The notes: a model not told the origin generated them from the sequence alone. Shown: positions 17,038-26,117, counted from the stretch's first letter. The stretch is DNA of 64,000 nt from Bacillota bacterium (GCA_023436395.1 JAEZJJ010000038.1:62001-126000), one strand, 5' to 3'. A program made the numbers and translations.

Positions 17038-18066
17038 ATGAATTTTAATAGCGGTATGAAAATTAGAAACTTCAGTCGAAAACATGAAAAACGTAAAAAA
17101 CATATATTCCGTTTTATGATTATAGGTATCATCTTATTAGGTATGATTTATCAACAAGTGGCTTCCTACTATACAGCTAGTTCTTTGGGGCGTGTAGGAC
17201 GTTTAGTAAAAGTAGGTGATGTAGACATGCATCTTTACGAAAATGGTACGGGCAGTAAAATTCCCCTTGTTTTCTCAACAGATATAGGTGCTAATGTTCC
17301 TTATGTAGAAGCTTATTCTCTCCACAGTAAACTTGCCAGTTCTCATCCTATAAGTGTTTATGATAAACCTGGCTACGGTTGGAGTGAAATCACTTCTGAA
17401 CCAAGAGATATTGATACAATTTGCAGAGAAATTCATACTTTACTACATAGTAGTGAAATCCCTGATGATGAAGATACTTATATCGAACCTTTTATTTTTG
17501 TAGGTTATGGAATGAGTTCCTTAGAAATTCTTCGCTATGCACAGCTTTATCCTGATGATGTCGCTGGTATTGTTTTAATTGAGGGTGCCTCTCCTCAATT
17601 TTGTGTAGACTTTAATAATATTATGATTATGGAATCTTTCCTTACTAATGGACTTCGTAATATAGGGGTTTTACGTCTTTTTGGTAATACCAATATGGTA
17701 AGTAATACTCTTGGGATTCATAAAGATTATGCCCCAGAACTACAGGCACTTAGTAAAGGACTTGCTTTAGAGAAAATTTGGAATCGGAATATACTTGCTG
17801 AGAGGCTTAAAATTCAAGATAATGGTCAAGCCGTATTAGATGGGGGTGATTTAGGGGACATTCCTCTTCGTATCATTACCTCACATGCTAATGTCTACAG
17901 TAGTTGGATGAGAACTCAAAGATCCTTGCTTACCCTATCAAGTGATTCTGCACAAACCTATATTGAAGGTTCTGTAGATTATATTCAAGAAGAAGATGTG
18001 CCTACTATTTTAGAGGTTATAGAGGAACTTAATGCACACATTGAAGCTCTTCGTGAAGAATCTTAG
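17038..18066 (+). CDS. Membrane-anchored alpha/beta-hydrolase homologue lacking the catalytic serine
   Basis: A 342-aa protein with a basic cytoplasmic N-terminus and one membrane segment (FRFMIIGIILLGMIYQQVA, about 25-42), then an extracellular alpha/beta-hydrolase fold. ISVYDKPGYGWSE (about 105-117) matches the family's DRPGYGxS strand. The nucleophile elbow, normally GHSMGG, reads GYGMSS (156-161), so the serine position is Gly158. The oxyanion HG motif is also missing (FSTDIGAN), and the usual catalytic His near the C-terminus is not seen (EGSVDYIQ). It is probably a non-enzymatic binding protein or uses other residues. I chose ATG 17038, which has TAGGAG upstream; an earlier ATG at 17002 lacks one. 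Confidence 0.78.
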   Translation: MNFNSGMKIRNFSRKHEKRKKHIFRFMIIGIILLGMIYQQVASYYTASSLGRVGRLVKVGDVDMHLYENGTGSKIPLVFSTDIGANVPYVEAYSLHSKLASSHPISVYDKPGYGWSEITSEPRDIDTICREIHTLLHSSEIPDDEDTYIEPFIFVGYGMSSLEILRYAQLYPDDVAGIVLIEGASPQFCVDFNNIMIMESFLTNGLRNIGVLRLFGNTNMVSNTLGIHKDYAPELQALSKGLALEKIWNRNILAERLKIQDNGQAVLDGGDLGDIPLRIITSHANVYSSWMRTQRSLLTLSSDSAQTYIEGSVDYIQEEDVPTILEVIEELNAHIEALREES

Positions 18067-18124
18067 CCATAAAGCAGGATACAATGCAATATTATGACTA
18101 TTTCACCGATTTAATCTATTAAGT

Positions 18125-18159
18125 AAAAGGCTCTCATGATAATTTATGAGAGCCTTTTT
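18125..18159. terminator. Strong bidirectional terminator
   Basis: AAAAGGCTCTCAT and ATGAGAGCCTTTTT form a 12-13 bp stem over an 8-nt loop, with T runs on both strands. It ends the hydrolase-like gene (plus) and the DsrE-like gene (minus). Confidence 0.85.
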
Positions 18160-18167
18160 AGTGCGTT

Positions 18168-18506
18168 TTAAAGGGTGATCACTTTTTGGGCTTTAATAAG
18201 GATATCTGCTATCTCTTCCATATTACTAATTCTACCTACTGTTAATGAACGTTGCCCACAAACACGATAAACACACGTTCCACAGGCTAGTAATTCTACA
18301 TCGCTTTTTTCTAAAGCATCTAAGACCTCTAAATAGTGAGATTCTCTTGTTAAAAGCTTAACACCTGAATTATAGAAAACAATCACTTCGGGTTTCTCTA
18401 TACTAGCTAGCACTTTTCTTAAAAAAGTACCTAATAGCGTTGCACCTACTTCTTCATCGCCTCTCCCTAGTGTATCACTATTAATAATAATAACACTTTT
18501 ATACAC
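18168..18506 (-). CDS. DsrE-family protein, like the C-terminal domain of YedF
   Basis: A 112-aa DsrE/DsrF-like protein. IINSDTLGRGDEEVGATLLG, IVFYNSGVKLLT and ELLACGTCVYRVCG match the C-terminal half of the selenium-metabolism protein YedF, with cysteines at 75, 78 and 83. YedF normally has a TusA-like sulfurtransferase domain in front; here it is absent and no tusA-like frame lies upstream. The start is GTG with GGAGG seven bases upstream. No selenium gene (selA, selB, selD) is nearby. A role in handling sulfur or selenium on cysteine is known of the family only. Confidence 0.75.
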   Translation of the reverse strand: MYKSVIIINSDTLGRGDEEVGATLLGTFLRKVLASIEKPEVIVFYNSGVKLLTRESHYLEVLDALEKSDVELLACGTCVYRVCGQRSLTVGRISNMEEIADILIKAQKVITL

Positions 18507-18615
18507 CCTGATTCCTCCTTCATTTCGCCCTTACCATATACTATGAATAAAGGAGAAAAACTGTGAATTAGTGTCGAATTATTAGTCTTAATAAAAATGG
18601 TTATTAAAAATTCAA

Positions 18616-18647
18616 TAAAAAGATGGGCATTCCAGGAATGCCCATCT
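18616..18647 (-). terminator. Terminator of the DUF4190 gene
   Basis: AGATGGGCATTCC and GGAATGCCCATCT form a near-perfect inverted repeat, followed on the minus strand by TTTTTAT. Confidence 0.85.
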
Positions 18648-18656
18648 ATTGTATTA

Positions 18657-18974
18657 TTATTTCTTTTTAAAGAGCTTAATAATATCAAGAATACCTTTTG
18701 CTAATGTAGCTGCTAAAAATACAATATTCACCACAAAGCCTGCAATAGCCATGCCTTTGTGCTTTTTACTCTTCATATTAATAGCACCTAATACAATCCC
18801 TACCACTGTAATAGGAAGTCCAATAATAGGTATGATCCAAGCAATGGAACTAATAATGCCTAATACTAATGAAGTCGTCGCTCCTGCACTACTGTTTTTT
18901 TCAGGTTCATATTCACCGTTTTCAAACCATTGATCTTCTATTGCTGTTTCAAACACTTCATTTTCTGTATTCAT
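18657..18974 (-). CDS. DUF4190 small membrane protein
   Basis: A 105-aa protein with an acidic N-terminus and two hydrophobic segments: TTSLVLGIISSIAWIIPIIG..., then, after the basic loop MKSKKHKG, MAIAGFVVNIVFLAATLAKG. The SLVLGIIS...GLVLG-like opening and the KHKGMAIAGFVVN segment are typical of DUF4190. The function of the family is unknown. The start has GGAGG upstream. It is separated from the pot operon by 42 bp on the same strand, with no clear terminator in between, so read-through is possible. Confidence 0.75.
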   Translation of the reverse strand: MNTENEVFETAIEDQWFENGEYEPEKNSSAGATTSLVLGIISSIAWIIPIIGLPITVVGIVLGAINMKSKKHKGMAIAGFVVNIVFLAATLAKGILDIIKLFKKK

Positions 18975-19016
18975 GATATACCTCCACTATTTTTATTTTG
19001 TTTAATTCAATATACA

Positions 19017-20102
19017 CTACTGCGATAATTTTACCTCTAACCATAGGTTCGTGTAAAGTTCTATTACATCTGATGGGTCATTAAACATTTCTAAGTTTTT
19101 AAAAACAGAGGGGTCTGGATAGGCTACAGTATTTTCTTGGACTTCTTTTGGCAAAAGTGCTTTTGCTTCACTTATTGGTGTAGAATAGCCAATGTATTCT
19201 GCATTTCTAGCCGCAATATTCGGTCTACATAGGAAGTTAATGTACTCATAGGCTTCTTCTTTGTGTTTAGCATTCTTGGGAATGACTAGAGAATCCACAA
19301 AATAATTAGAACCTTCTTTAGGAATAGCATATGCTAAATCAGGATTTTCATCCATGGCAACTACTGCATCTCCTGCCCAAGCAATCATCATAGCAGCTTC
19401 TCCATTCACCATTTTACCTTTTCCTTCATCTCCTACATAGGCAAGGACAAGTGGAAACTGCTTGATAAGGAGTTCCTTTGCCTCTTCTAATTCCTTTGGA
19501 TTTCTTGTATTCATAGAGTACCCTAATTTCTTGAGTGCTACCATGATAGAATCCCTCTCACTATCATACATAAAGATTTTATCTTTATATTTTTCATTCC
19601 AAAGAATATCCCAACTATCTACTACATCATCAACCATAGACTTATTATATAAGATACCTACTGTCCCCCACATATAAGGCACAGAGTATTTATTCTCAGG
19701 ATCAAAATCTAAATTTTTAAATTGTGAATCAATCTTCTCATAGTTAGGAATTTTACTCATATCTATTTCTTCTAATCGTCCTTCATGAATCATTTTATCA
19801 ATCATATAATCTGAAGGCACTAAAATATCATATTGTATATTACCTGGTGCTACTGTTGCATACATTTCTTCATTATTGGCATACTCAGAATAAATGACTT
19901 CAATTCCTGTTTCTGCCGTAAATTCAGCATTTAACTGAGGATCAATATAATCGCCCACATTATAGACAATTAATTGACGTCCTTCTGCTTTCACCGATGA
20001 ATCTTCCTGGGCTGCATGTATGTTCTTTACACTACAGCCACTGAGGCTTGCTCCTAGTAAACCCAGGGTACTTATTATCGCAACCATTTTTTGTATTTTC
20101 AT
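19017..20102 (-). CDS. potD: PotD, spermidine/putrescine-binding lipoprotein
   Basis: A 361-aa periplasmic-type binding protein of the polyamine ABC transporter. The lipoprotein signal MKIQKMVAIISTLGLLGASL ends in the lipobox LSGC. LIVYNVGDYIDPQLNAEFTA and DILVPSDYMIDKMI are typical PotD core segments. I chose ATG 20102 because GGGGGAA lies just upstream and it gives a proper signal peptide; the frame is open to an ATG at 20144 inside potC. It is the last gene of the pot operon. Confidence 0.92.
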   Translation of the reverse strand: MKIQKMVAIISTLGLLGASLSGCSVKNIHAAQEDSSVKAEGRQLIVYNVGDYIDPQLNAEFTAETGIEVIYSEYANNEEMYATVAPGNIQYDILVPSDYMIDKMIHEGRLEEIDMSKIPNYEKIDSQFKNLDFDPENKYSVPYMWGTVGILYNKSMVDDVVDSWDILWNEKYKDKIFMYDSERDSIMVALKKLGYSMNTRNPKELEEAKELLIKQFPLVLAYVGDEGKGKMVNGEAAMMIAWAGDAVVAMDENPDLAYAIPKEGSNYFVDSLVIPKNAKHKEEAYEYINFLCRPNIAARNAEYIGYSTPISEAKALLPKEVQENTVAYPDPSVFKNLEMFNDPSDVIELYTNLWLEVKLSQ

Positions 20103-20136
20103 AATTTTTCCCCCGTTCTGTGGTTTAAATTTATTT

Positions 20137-20919
20137 TTATTCATATTGGTCTTCTTTTACCTTTTTGTTGGCACGTAAATTACTAATTAATAGAATCACC
20201 ATAATGGTTGAAAACATTAACGTTGAAATGGCATTAATCGTCGGATTAACTCCTTTACGTGCCATAGAATAAATCTTAATAGGTAGCGTATCTACACCGG
20301 CTCCCTTATTAAAGAAACTTACAACAAAATCATCTAGAGATAATGTAAATGCAATAAAAGCACCTGCTACAACTCCTGGTAATATCTCTGGTAATATGAC
20401 TTTCTTAAATGCATAAAAAGGTGTGGCCCCTAAGTCTAAAGCTGCTTCATACAGATTATAATTCATCTGCTTAAGCTTTGGCATAATCGATAAAATCACA
20501 TAGGGTACACTAAAAGTAATATGTGAAATAATCAGTGTTATAATTCCAAAAGGCATATGAATAAATGAAAATAACATCATAAGAGAGATTCCGATTACAA
20601 TATCAGGACTTAAGAGGGGGATGTAAGTGATATTCATCACCCATTTTTTTTGCCATCCCCTCATACGATTAATCCCAATAGCAGCAAAGGTGCCAATCAC
20701 CGTTGCAATAATCGAAGATACTATAGCTACAATAATCGTATTTACAAAGGCTTCTTGAATACTGGTATCAATCATCATTTGCTTGTACCAATCTAATGTG
20801 AAGCCTTTCCATATAGGCAATTTTGAATCATTAAATGAAAAAATCATAAGTAGTGCAACAGGGGCATACATGATAAATAAAATAGTTACAAGATAAAAGC
20901 GTTTTATCAATTTTATCAA
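20137..20919 (-). CDS. potC: PotC, polyamine ABC transporter permease
   Basis: A 260-aa membrane protein with about six transmembrane segments and the permease loop EAALDLGATPFYAFKKVILP that contacts PotA. It starts with TTG inside the potB stop (TTTGA), with AGGAGGGGGA upstream, so translation is coupled. It pairs with PotB to form the channel for spermidine/putrescine. Confidence 0.93.
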   Translation of the reverse strand: MIKLIKRFYLVTILFIMYAPVALLMIFSFNDSKLPIWKGFTLDWYKQMMIDTSIQEAFVNTIIVAIVSSIIATVIGTFAAIGINRMRGWQKKWVMNITYIPLLSPDIVIGISLMMLFSFIHMPFGIITLIISHITFSVPYVILSIMPKLKQMNYNLYEAALDLGATPFYAFKKVILPEILPGVVAGAFIAFTLSLDDFVVSFFNKGAGVDTLPIKIYSMARKGVNPTINAISTLMFSTIMVILLISNLRANKKVKEDQYE

Positions 20920-21728
20920 AATAATCCCCCTCCTTTATCAAACGCACCTTTATTAGACATAAAGCCTAGGGTAATAAGGACTACTACCATAAGTAACATG
21001 GAGACAGCCGAACCAAAGCCCATATTACCTGTACGTGTAAATTGTTCTTCTATTACATTACCAATCAGCATGACCTTACCACCACCTAAAAGTCTTGTAA
21101 TAAGGAAGGTTGTAAGAGCTGGCATAAATACCATAATAATTCCAGTAGCAACACCTGGCATACTAAGTGGTAAAATAACTTTTCTAAAAGTTGTTGTTTT
21201 ATTAGCACCTAAATCATAAGATGCTTCTATTAAGCTATGGTCTATTTTACAAAGGACATTATAAATAGGTAATACCATGAATGGAAAGAAGTTATATACC
21301 ATCCCAAAAATAACCCCACCATTCCCATATAGAAACTGTATTTTTGAAAAACCTATAGATTCTAAAAAGCTATTAATAACCCCATTATTTTCAAGTAGGT
21401 TTGCCCAAGCATAGGTTCTTAAAAGGGAATTCATCCACATAGGAAGAATAACTAATACTAAAACCACAACTTTACCTGACATTTCCTTACTACTTAAAAT
21501 CATTGCTAAAGGATAAGCCAATGCTAAGCATACCACTGTACAAATAAATGCTAATTTAATGGATTTCCATAATGCTTTTAAATAGGCAGGTTCCATAAAT
21601 TGCTGATAATTTCCTAAGCTAAAGCTCCCATCCCTTTGAAAACTATAATAAACAATGAGTAGTAATGGTACGACAATAAAAATAGCTGACCATATTAAAT
21701 AAGGAAATGCTAAAGATTTTTTATTCAT
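20916..21728 (-). CDS. potB: PotB, polyamine ABC transporter permease
   Basis: A 270-aa membrane protein with about six transmembrane segments and the EAA loop IEASYDLGANKTTTFRKVIL. It starts 5 bp after the potA stop behind AAGGAG and overlaps potC by 4 bp. It is the first of the two permease subunits, as is usual in Firmicutes pot operons. Confidence 0.93.
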   Translation of the reverse strand: MNKKSLAFPYLIWSAIFIVVPLLLIVYYSFQRDGSFSLGNYQQFMEPAYLKALWKSIKLAFICTVVCLALAYPLAMILSSKEMSGKVVVLVLVILPMWMNSLLRTYAWANLLENNGVINSFLESIGFSKIQFLYGNGGVIFGMVYNFFPFMVLPIYNVLCKIDHSLIEASYDLGANKTTTFRKVILPLSMPGVATGIIMVFMPALTTFLITRLLGGGKVMLIGNVIEEQFTRTGNMGFGSAVSMLLMVVVLITLGFMSNKGAFDKGGGLF

Positions 21729-21733
21729 TTGTT

Positions 21734-22789
21734 TTATCTCCTTTTCATAATATGGATTTCAGCAGGTGTAATTACCATTCCAACTTGTTCTCCGACCTCT
21801 GACATTGTTGTAGAGTGAACAGTCCATAAAAACTCCTCTGAGCGAATAGACATCTCATAATGGACACCTTTAAAGGTAACTGATTCTACAACGCCACTAA
21901 TCATACCTTGATCTACTGTGACAATTTGAATATCCTCTGGCCTTACTACGACATCAATGGGCTCATTCTCTTCAAATCCAAAGTCTACACATTCAAATTC
22001 TGTTTGATGAAACCTTACAAGATAATCTTTGATCATTGTTCCATGTAAAATATTACTTTCTCCAATAAAGTCTGCCACAAAGGCATTTTTAGGTTCATTG
22101 TAAATGTCAGTTGGACTACCAATTTGCTGTACTTTACCGTCCTTCATAACTGCAATCGTATCAGACATGCTTAAGGCTTCTTCTTGATCATGAGTTACAA
22201 AGATAAAGGTGATACCTACCTTTTGCTGAATGCGTTTAAGTTCTAGCTGCATCCCTTTTCGTAGTTTTAAGTCAAGGGCACCTAAAGGTTCATCTAAAAG
22301 TAGGACTTCTGGCTCATTTACCAAGGCTCTTGCAATGGCAATACGCTGTTGTTGACCCCCACTTAAGGAATCAATGGAGCGTTTTTCATAACCTTGTAAA
22401 TTAACAAGTGCTAACATTTCTTTTACTTTTTCTTTAATTTGCCCTTTATCCATCTTCTTAATTTGAAGACCAAAAGCAATATTATCCTCTACATTCATAT
22501 GGGGGAATAAAGCATACTTTTGAAAAACAGTATTAATCTTTCTTTTGTAAGGTGGTAATTTTGCAATGTTTTCTCCTTCAAAAAGTACCTCACCCTCTGT
22601 GCATTCCTCAAAACCACCAATAATACGAAGTAAGGTCGTTTTTCCACATCCACTGGGGCCTAATAAAGTTAAAAATTCATTGCGTCTAATATACATATTA
22701 ATGTCATCTAAAACTAAGTTATCATCATAACTTTTTGTAATATGCTTTAAATCAATAATATAATCTTTGGTAGTTAACCCTTGTGTCAT
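21734..22789 (-). CDS. potA: PotA, polyamine ABC transporter ATPase
   Basis: A 351-aa ABC ATPase. Walker A GPSGCGKTT, signature LSGGQQQRIAIARAL and Walker B VLLLDEPLGALDLKLR are all present, followed by a C-terminal TOBE-like regulatory domain that contains VVRPEDIQIV. I prefer ATG 22789, nine bases after AAAGGAG; an ATG two codons upstream is only three bases from it. It energises PotBC import. Confidence 0.93.
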   Translation of the reverse strand: MTQGLTTKDYIIDLKHITKSYDDNLVLDDINMYIRRNEFLTLLGPSGCGKTTLLRIIGGFEECTEGEVLFEGENIAKLPPYKRKINTVFQKYALFPHMNVEDNIAFGLQIKKMDKGQIKEKVKEMLALVNLQGYEKRSIDSLSGGQQQRIAIARALVNEPEVLLLDEPLGALDLKLRKGMQLELKRIQQKVGITFIFVTHDQEEALSMSDTIAVMKDGKVQQIGSPTDIYNEPKNAFVADFIGESNILHGTMIKDYLVRFHQTEFECVDFGFEENEPIDVVVRPEDIQIVTVDQGMISGVVESVTFKGVHYEMSIRSEEFLWTVHSTTMSEVGEQVGMVITPAEIHIMKRR

Positions 22790-22803
22790 TTCCATCTACT
22801 CCT

Positions 22804-23343
22804 TTAAAAACTTGGTGGTGTTGCAACCCATAGAACAGTAGCTTTAGTCTTACCTGGATTGTGAAGATAATGGTCGCTCGTTGGTCTAAAATAGAAGCTA
22901 TCACCTTTTTTAGCTTTAAATTTCTTATTTCCTAAATGAACATATACATTGCCTGCAATTACATAACCAAACTCTTCTCCATCATGAGGCGCACCTACAC
23001 TAGATTTTCCTCCTGGTTCAATATGTATCAGGATGGGTTCCATATCATTCTTTTGTGCATTTGGGATAAGCCATGTTATCATATTATTATGCTCTTTATC
23101 CTCTTTTTCAAATACATCTTCTTTAGTAAATACAATTTTTTCTTGACTAGATTCATTAAAGAAATCCTTCAAATTTGTACCTAAACACTCTAATATATCA
23201 ATGAGTGTAGCAATAGAAGGTGAAGTTAAGCCTCTCTCTACTTGAGAAATAAAGCCTTTTGAAAGTTCACATCTATCAGCTAGTTCTTCTTGGGTTAAAC
23301 CATTTTTCTTTCTAAGTTGGTTAATCTTGGCCCCAATATCCAT
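22804..23343 (-). CDS. XRE-family regulator with C-terminal cupin domain, pot operon repressor candidate
   Basis: A 179-aa protein. The N-terminal helix-turn-helix (IGAKINQLRKKNGLTQEELA through KGFISQVERGLTSPSIATL) is followed by a cupin-2 barrel (EPILIHIEPGGKSSVGAPHD to VLWVATPPSF). This pair at the head of potABCD is common in Clostridia and is thought to sense polyamines and control the transporter. The start ATG 23343 has GGGAGG upstream. It is followed by potA after 14 bp. An inverted repeat in its own leader is a likely operator. Confidence 0.88.
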   Translation of the reverse strand: MDIGAKINQLRKKNGLTQEELADRCELSKGFISQVERGLTSPSIATLIDILECLGTNLKDFFNESSQEKIVFTKEDVFEKEDKEHNNMITWLIPNAQKNDMEPILIHIEPGGKSSVGAPHDGEEFGYVIAGNVYVHLGNKKFKAKKGDSFYFRPTSDHYLHNPGKTKATVLWVATPPSF

Positions 23344-23380
23344 CTGCTCTGACCTCCCTTGTCTATTGTAGTATATATAA

Positions 23381-23397
23381 ATAAACTTTTTGTTTAC
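23381..23397. promoter_or_regulatory. Inverted repeat in the pot operon leader, possible regulator binding site
   Basis: TAAAC-TTTTT-GTTTA is a 5-bp inverted repeat with a 5-nt centre, between the promoter and the regulator's start codon. Autoregulation by the XRE-cupin protein is inferred. Confidence 0.35.
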
Positions 23398-23420
23398 ATC
23401 CATTAAACTTGCCATAGAAA

Positions 23421-23449
23421 ATTATACATATTTCTCCTAAAAACGTCAA
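23421..23449 (-). promoter_or_regulatory. Sigma-A promoter of the potRABCD operon
   Basis: TTGACG and TATAAT at 17-bp spacing, near consensus, about 80 bp before the XRE-cupin gene start. Confidence 0.8.
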
Positions 23450-23480
23450 TATTAAAAATGAAAATATTTATTTTTACCAA

Positions 23481-23494
23481 ACTAAATGTTTAGT
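23481..23494. promoter_or_regulatory. 14-bp palindrome upstream of the pot promoter
   Basis: ACTAAATGTTTAGT is an inverted repeat (ACTAAA/TTTAGT) centred about 38 bp before the -35 box. It might be a second operator. From 23416 to 23723 I see only this, the promoter and the terminator. Confidence 0.3.
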
Positions 23495-23594
23495 ATAAAT
23501 ACTCTTATTTATCATCTTCCTATTTCTTCTCTCTTAATACCTTATGAACAGATAATAGAACACTATCATTCTAATATTTTTATAAATACAATAT

Positions 23595-23663
23595 AAAAAG
23601 AGCATCTTCAACAATTATAAATACAATTAATACTTATAAAATATTGTTGACTATGCTCTTTTT
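23595..23663 (-). terminator. Terminator of the MacAB/TolC-like efflux operon
   Basis: AAAAAGAGCAT and CAACAAT pair with ATTGTTG and ATGCTCTTTTT, a two-part stem with a 3-nt internal bulge on each side. The minus strand ends in T residues. Confidence 0.75.
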
Positions 23664-23723
23664 CATTATCCTCAAGTACTCTTAAATGAGTTAATTAATA
23701 CTAACAAAAAAATTGACTATACT

Positions 23724-24794
23724 TTAATTCACTGCCCAAGGTTTTTGTAATGATGTTTGTAGTTGTACACAACTATTTGTACATTGTAATATACTAAACT
23801 TAAATTCTTCGAAATCACATTTTGTCTTTTCATAATCATATGCACTTATAAGACCTGCATTATATTTAATTTCCATTACCTTTAATTCCTTTTCTTTTAT
23901 TGCATACTGGTCTTTAAGTTGTTCTAGTTGTTCTCTTGTTTCCACTAATTTAGTATATATACCCATGAGGCTTGTTTGATAACTATTTCTCATCTGCTCA
24001 ACTGTACTATATTTACTACTTACTGTTGCGTTACTTTGTAAAGTAGCCTCCTTATCTGGTACAAGATACACTGGTCCATCCCCAATAAGCATACGATCCA
24101 ATTTGGTTGCATTATAATGTTCAGCTGCTTCTTCGTTATATTGAATCATTTCATTAACTTTACTACTAACATAAAACTCTATTGGATTATTAATAATATA
24201 GGGTACATATGTAATTTCACTTTCTAGTTCATATTTAGTTATATCAAAATTTGTCAGTAAACTAAATTTTTGTTGTACTTCTTTAAGTTGAAGTTCTTTA
24301 CTATTCTTTTGATTTTTCATATTACTTAAATTTAAAGTAAGTTTTTGATAGCTTACTTCATCTAATATTCCATTTCTTTTTTTAATGTCGGCTTGCTTGA
24401 GTTCTTTATTTGCCAATGCAATCTTTTGCTCTAAAAGCATTATTTCTTGCCTAAGTAGTATTACATCACTATAATTTGAATTCACATCAAATTCAATCTG
24501 ATCCTTTAGATAATCTCTTTGTTGTTCTTGTTGCCTCATATCAATTCTCATATCTTCATATTCATAGGCCTTAAAAGTTTGATAATCTTCCATCTTCTTT
24601 TTCAATGTTTCTCTAGTTGCATCTACTTGCGTAGAATACGTTTGCAATTTTATGCTCATATCCATTGCCTTCTTAACTGCTTCTTGTCTAGTTAAGACTT
24701 TTTGCTCTGTTATATCGGCAAAAGTAGCCACTCCCATTGAGCCTATAAGAGTCATGACAAACAGACTCCTCACTAATTTATTTCTTATTCTCAT
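23724..24794 (-). CDS. TolC-like secreted coiled-coil protein of an efflux operon
   Basis: A 356-aa protein with a signal peptide (LVRSLFVMTLIGSMGVATFA) and then long amphipathic helices, QEQQRDYLKDQIEFDVNSNY and LRQEIMLLEQKIALANKELK, and a second pair near the C-terminus (REQLEQLKDQYAIKEKELKV). The two helical-hairpin repeats, the KKRNGILDEVSYQKL turn and the KYNAGLISAYDYEKTKCDFE turn are characteristic of the outer-membrane efflux protein (TolC) family. A TolC outer-membrane barrel makes no sense in a monoderm, so it probably works as a wall-spanning or periplasm-like adaptor. It is the last gene after two MacB-like permeases and may be in the same transcript (105-bp gap). Confidence 0.7.
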   Translation of the reverse strand: MRIRNKLVRSLFVMTLIGSMGVATFADITEQKVLTRQEAVKKAMDMSIKLQTYSTQVDATRETLKKKMEDYQTFKAYEYEDMRIDMRQQEQQRDYLKDQIEFDVNSNYSDVILLRQEIMLLEQKIALANKELKQADIKKRNGILDEVSYQKLTLNLSNMKNQKNSKELQLKEVQQKFSLLTNFDITKYELESEITYVPYIINNPIEFYVSSKVNEMIQYNEEAAEHYNATKLDRMLIGDGPVYLVPDKEATLQSNATVSSKYSTVEQMRNSYQTSLMGIYTKLVETREQLEQLKDQYAIKEKELKVMEIKYNAGLISAYDYEKTKCDFEEFKFSILQCTNSCVQLQTSLQKPWAVN

Positions 24795-24899
24795 ATGTTC
24801 CCTCTTTTCTTATCTATTTCTAATCACCTATTATAAAACATAATAACATGCCATTCTTATTATATGATAACAATATGGTTAAATTTTCATTAGAATTCC

Positions 24900-26102
24900 C
24901 TATTCTTCTCTTAACGCTTGAACTGGGTCTAGTTTAGCCGCTTTATAAGCTGGATAAACCCCAAATATAATACCAATACTACTTGATGTTCCTGCCGAAA
25001 ATACAATCATTCCAATTGTAAGCTTTGCACTGATGCCAATAGCTGAAGCAATAATAACGCCTCCCAAATAACCCACTAGTAGCCCACTAATACCTCCTAA
25101 TAGAGTAAGTATAAGTGCTTCAATTAAAAATTGAGTTAATATCTGGCGATCCGTTGCCCCCAATGCCTTTCTTATACCAATTTCCCTAGTACGCTCTTTT
25201 ACTGTTACCATCATAATATTCATAATACCAATTCCACCGACTAGGAGTGAAACAGCTGCTACAACAGTTGTAAACAAATTAAGCTTATCTAGTAGATCAT
25301 TATAGGTATCAGTAGCTTCCATCATAGACATAACCATGTAAATGCCTTCTTTGCCATGTCTTTTTTCTAATAACTTTTTAATAGGCGTACTATAATCTGA
25401 TGCCTCATACTGATCATCAATCATTACAATAGCATCATAAGTTTTCCCTTCTCCACCCTGTACATATTGATCTGCAGTAGGAAAGGGTAAGTATACCATA
25501 GGCATAATCATTTCCTTTGGTGCTGCTGAAGGATACTGGCTTTTTGCAATCCCTATAATTTCAAAACTATGTACCTCACCACCAATAGTCATATCAATAC
25601 TTTTACCTAATACATATTGGGCATCCTTTACATTAAATATGATTTCTGCAAAATTATCTTCGACAATAATCACATTGCTTTTTAGAGTTTCATCTTGCTC
25701 TATAAACATTCTACCATACTTCAAATTAAGAGATTCTACCTTCTCATAGTTATATGGCAGACCATATATCATTAGGGTTTTATCTTCTTTCTTATAATTT
25801 TTTGTCATTGCTGTGTATCGCATATGCACCGGCAAGACATCTTCCACTTCAGGAATTTGCTCAATGACCTCCAAATCTTCTGGTGTTAATAAACTATCCT
25901 CTGAATACTCAAGAGTCATAATTTGAATAGCACCCTTTCCAACACCACTAAACTCTCCGTCAATATATCCTTTTACCCCTTCTCCTAAGCTTAAAATAAT
26001 GATAACAGCACCTATGCCAATGAGCATCCCTAGCATTGTAAGAAAGGTTCTTAGCTTATTGCCTTTTAACTGATTTAAGGCATTCTTTAATGTTTCTCTC
26101 AT
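24900..26102 (-). CDS. MacB-like ABC permease (FtsX family), second copy
   Basis: A 400-aa permease with the MacB layout: an N-terminal membrane helix (RTFLTMLGMLIGIGAVIIIL), a large extracellular MacB-PCD domain, and three C-terminal helices in the FtsX domain around SLLVGGIGIMNIMMVTVKER and the TREIGIRKALGATDRQILTQ cytoplasmic loop. It is paralogous to the next gene upstream, with the same start and end patterns (PVQALREE). It lacks an ATPase domain and must use the separate ATPase of the operon. Two different permeases suggest a heterodimer. Confidence 0.88.
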   Translation of the reverse strand: MRETLKNALNQLKGNKLRTFLTMLGMLIGIGAVIIILSLGEGVKGYIDGEFSGVGKGAIQIMTLEYSEDSLLTPEDLEVIEQIPEVEDVLPVHMRYTAMTKNYKKEDKTLMIYGLPYNYEKVESLNLKYGRMFIEQDETLKSNVIIVEDNFAEIIFNVKDAQYVLGKSIDMTIGGEVHSFEIIGIAKSQYPSAAPKEMIMPMVYLPFPTADQYVQGGEGKTYDAIVMIDDQYEASDYSTPIKKLLEKRHGKEGIYMVMSMMEATDTYNDLLDKLNLFTTVVAAVSLLVGGIGIMNIMMVTVKERTREIGIRKALGATDRQILTQFLIEALILTLLGGISGLLVGYLGGVIIASAIGISAKLTIGMIVFSAGTSSSIGIIFGVYPAYKAAKLDPVQALREE

Positions 26103-26117
26103 TTTCTTCCTCCCTTT

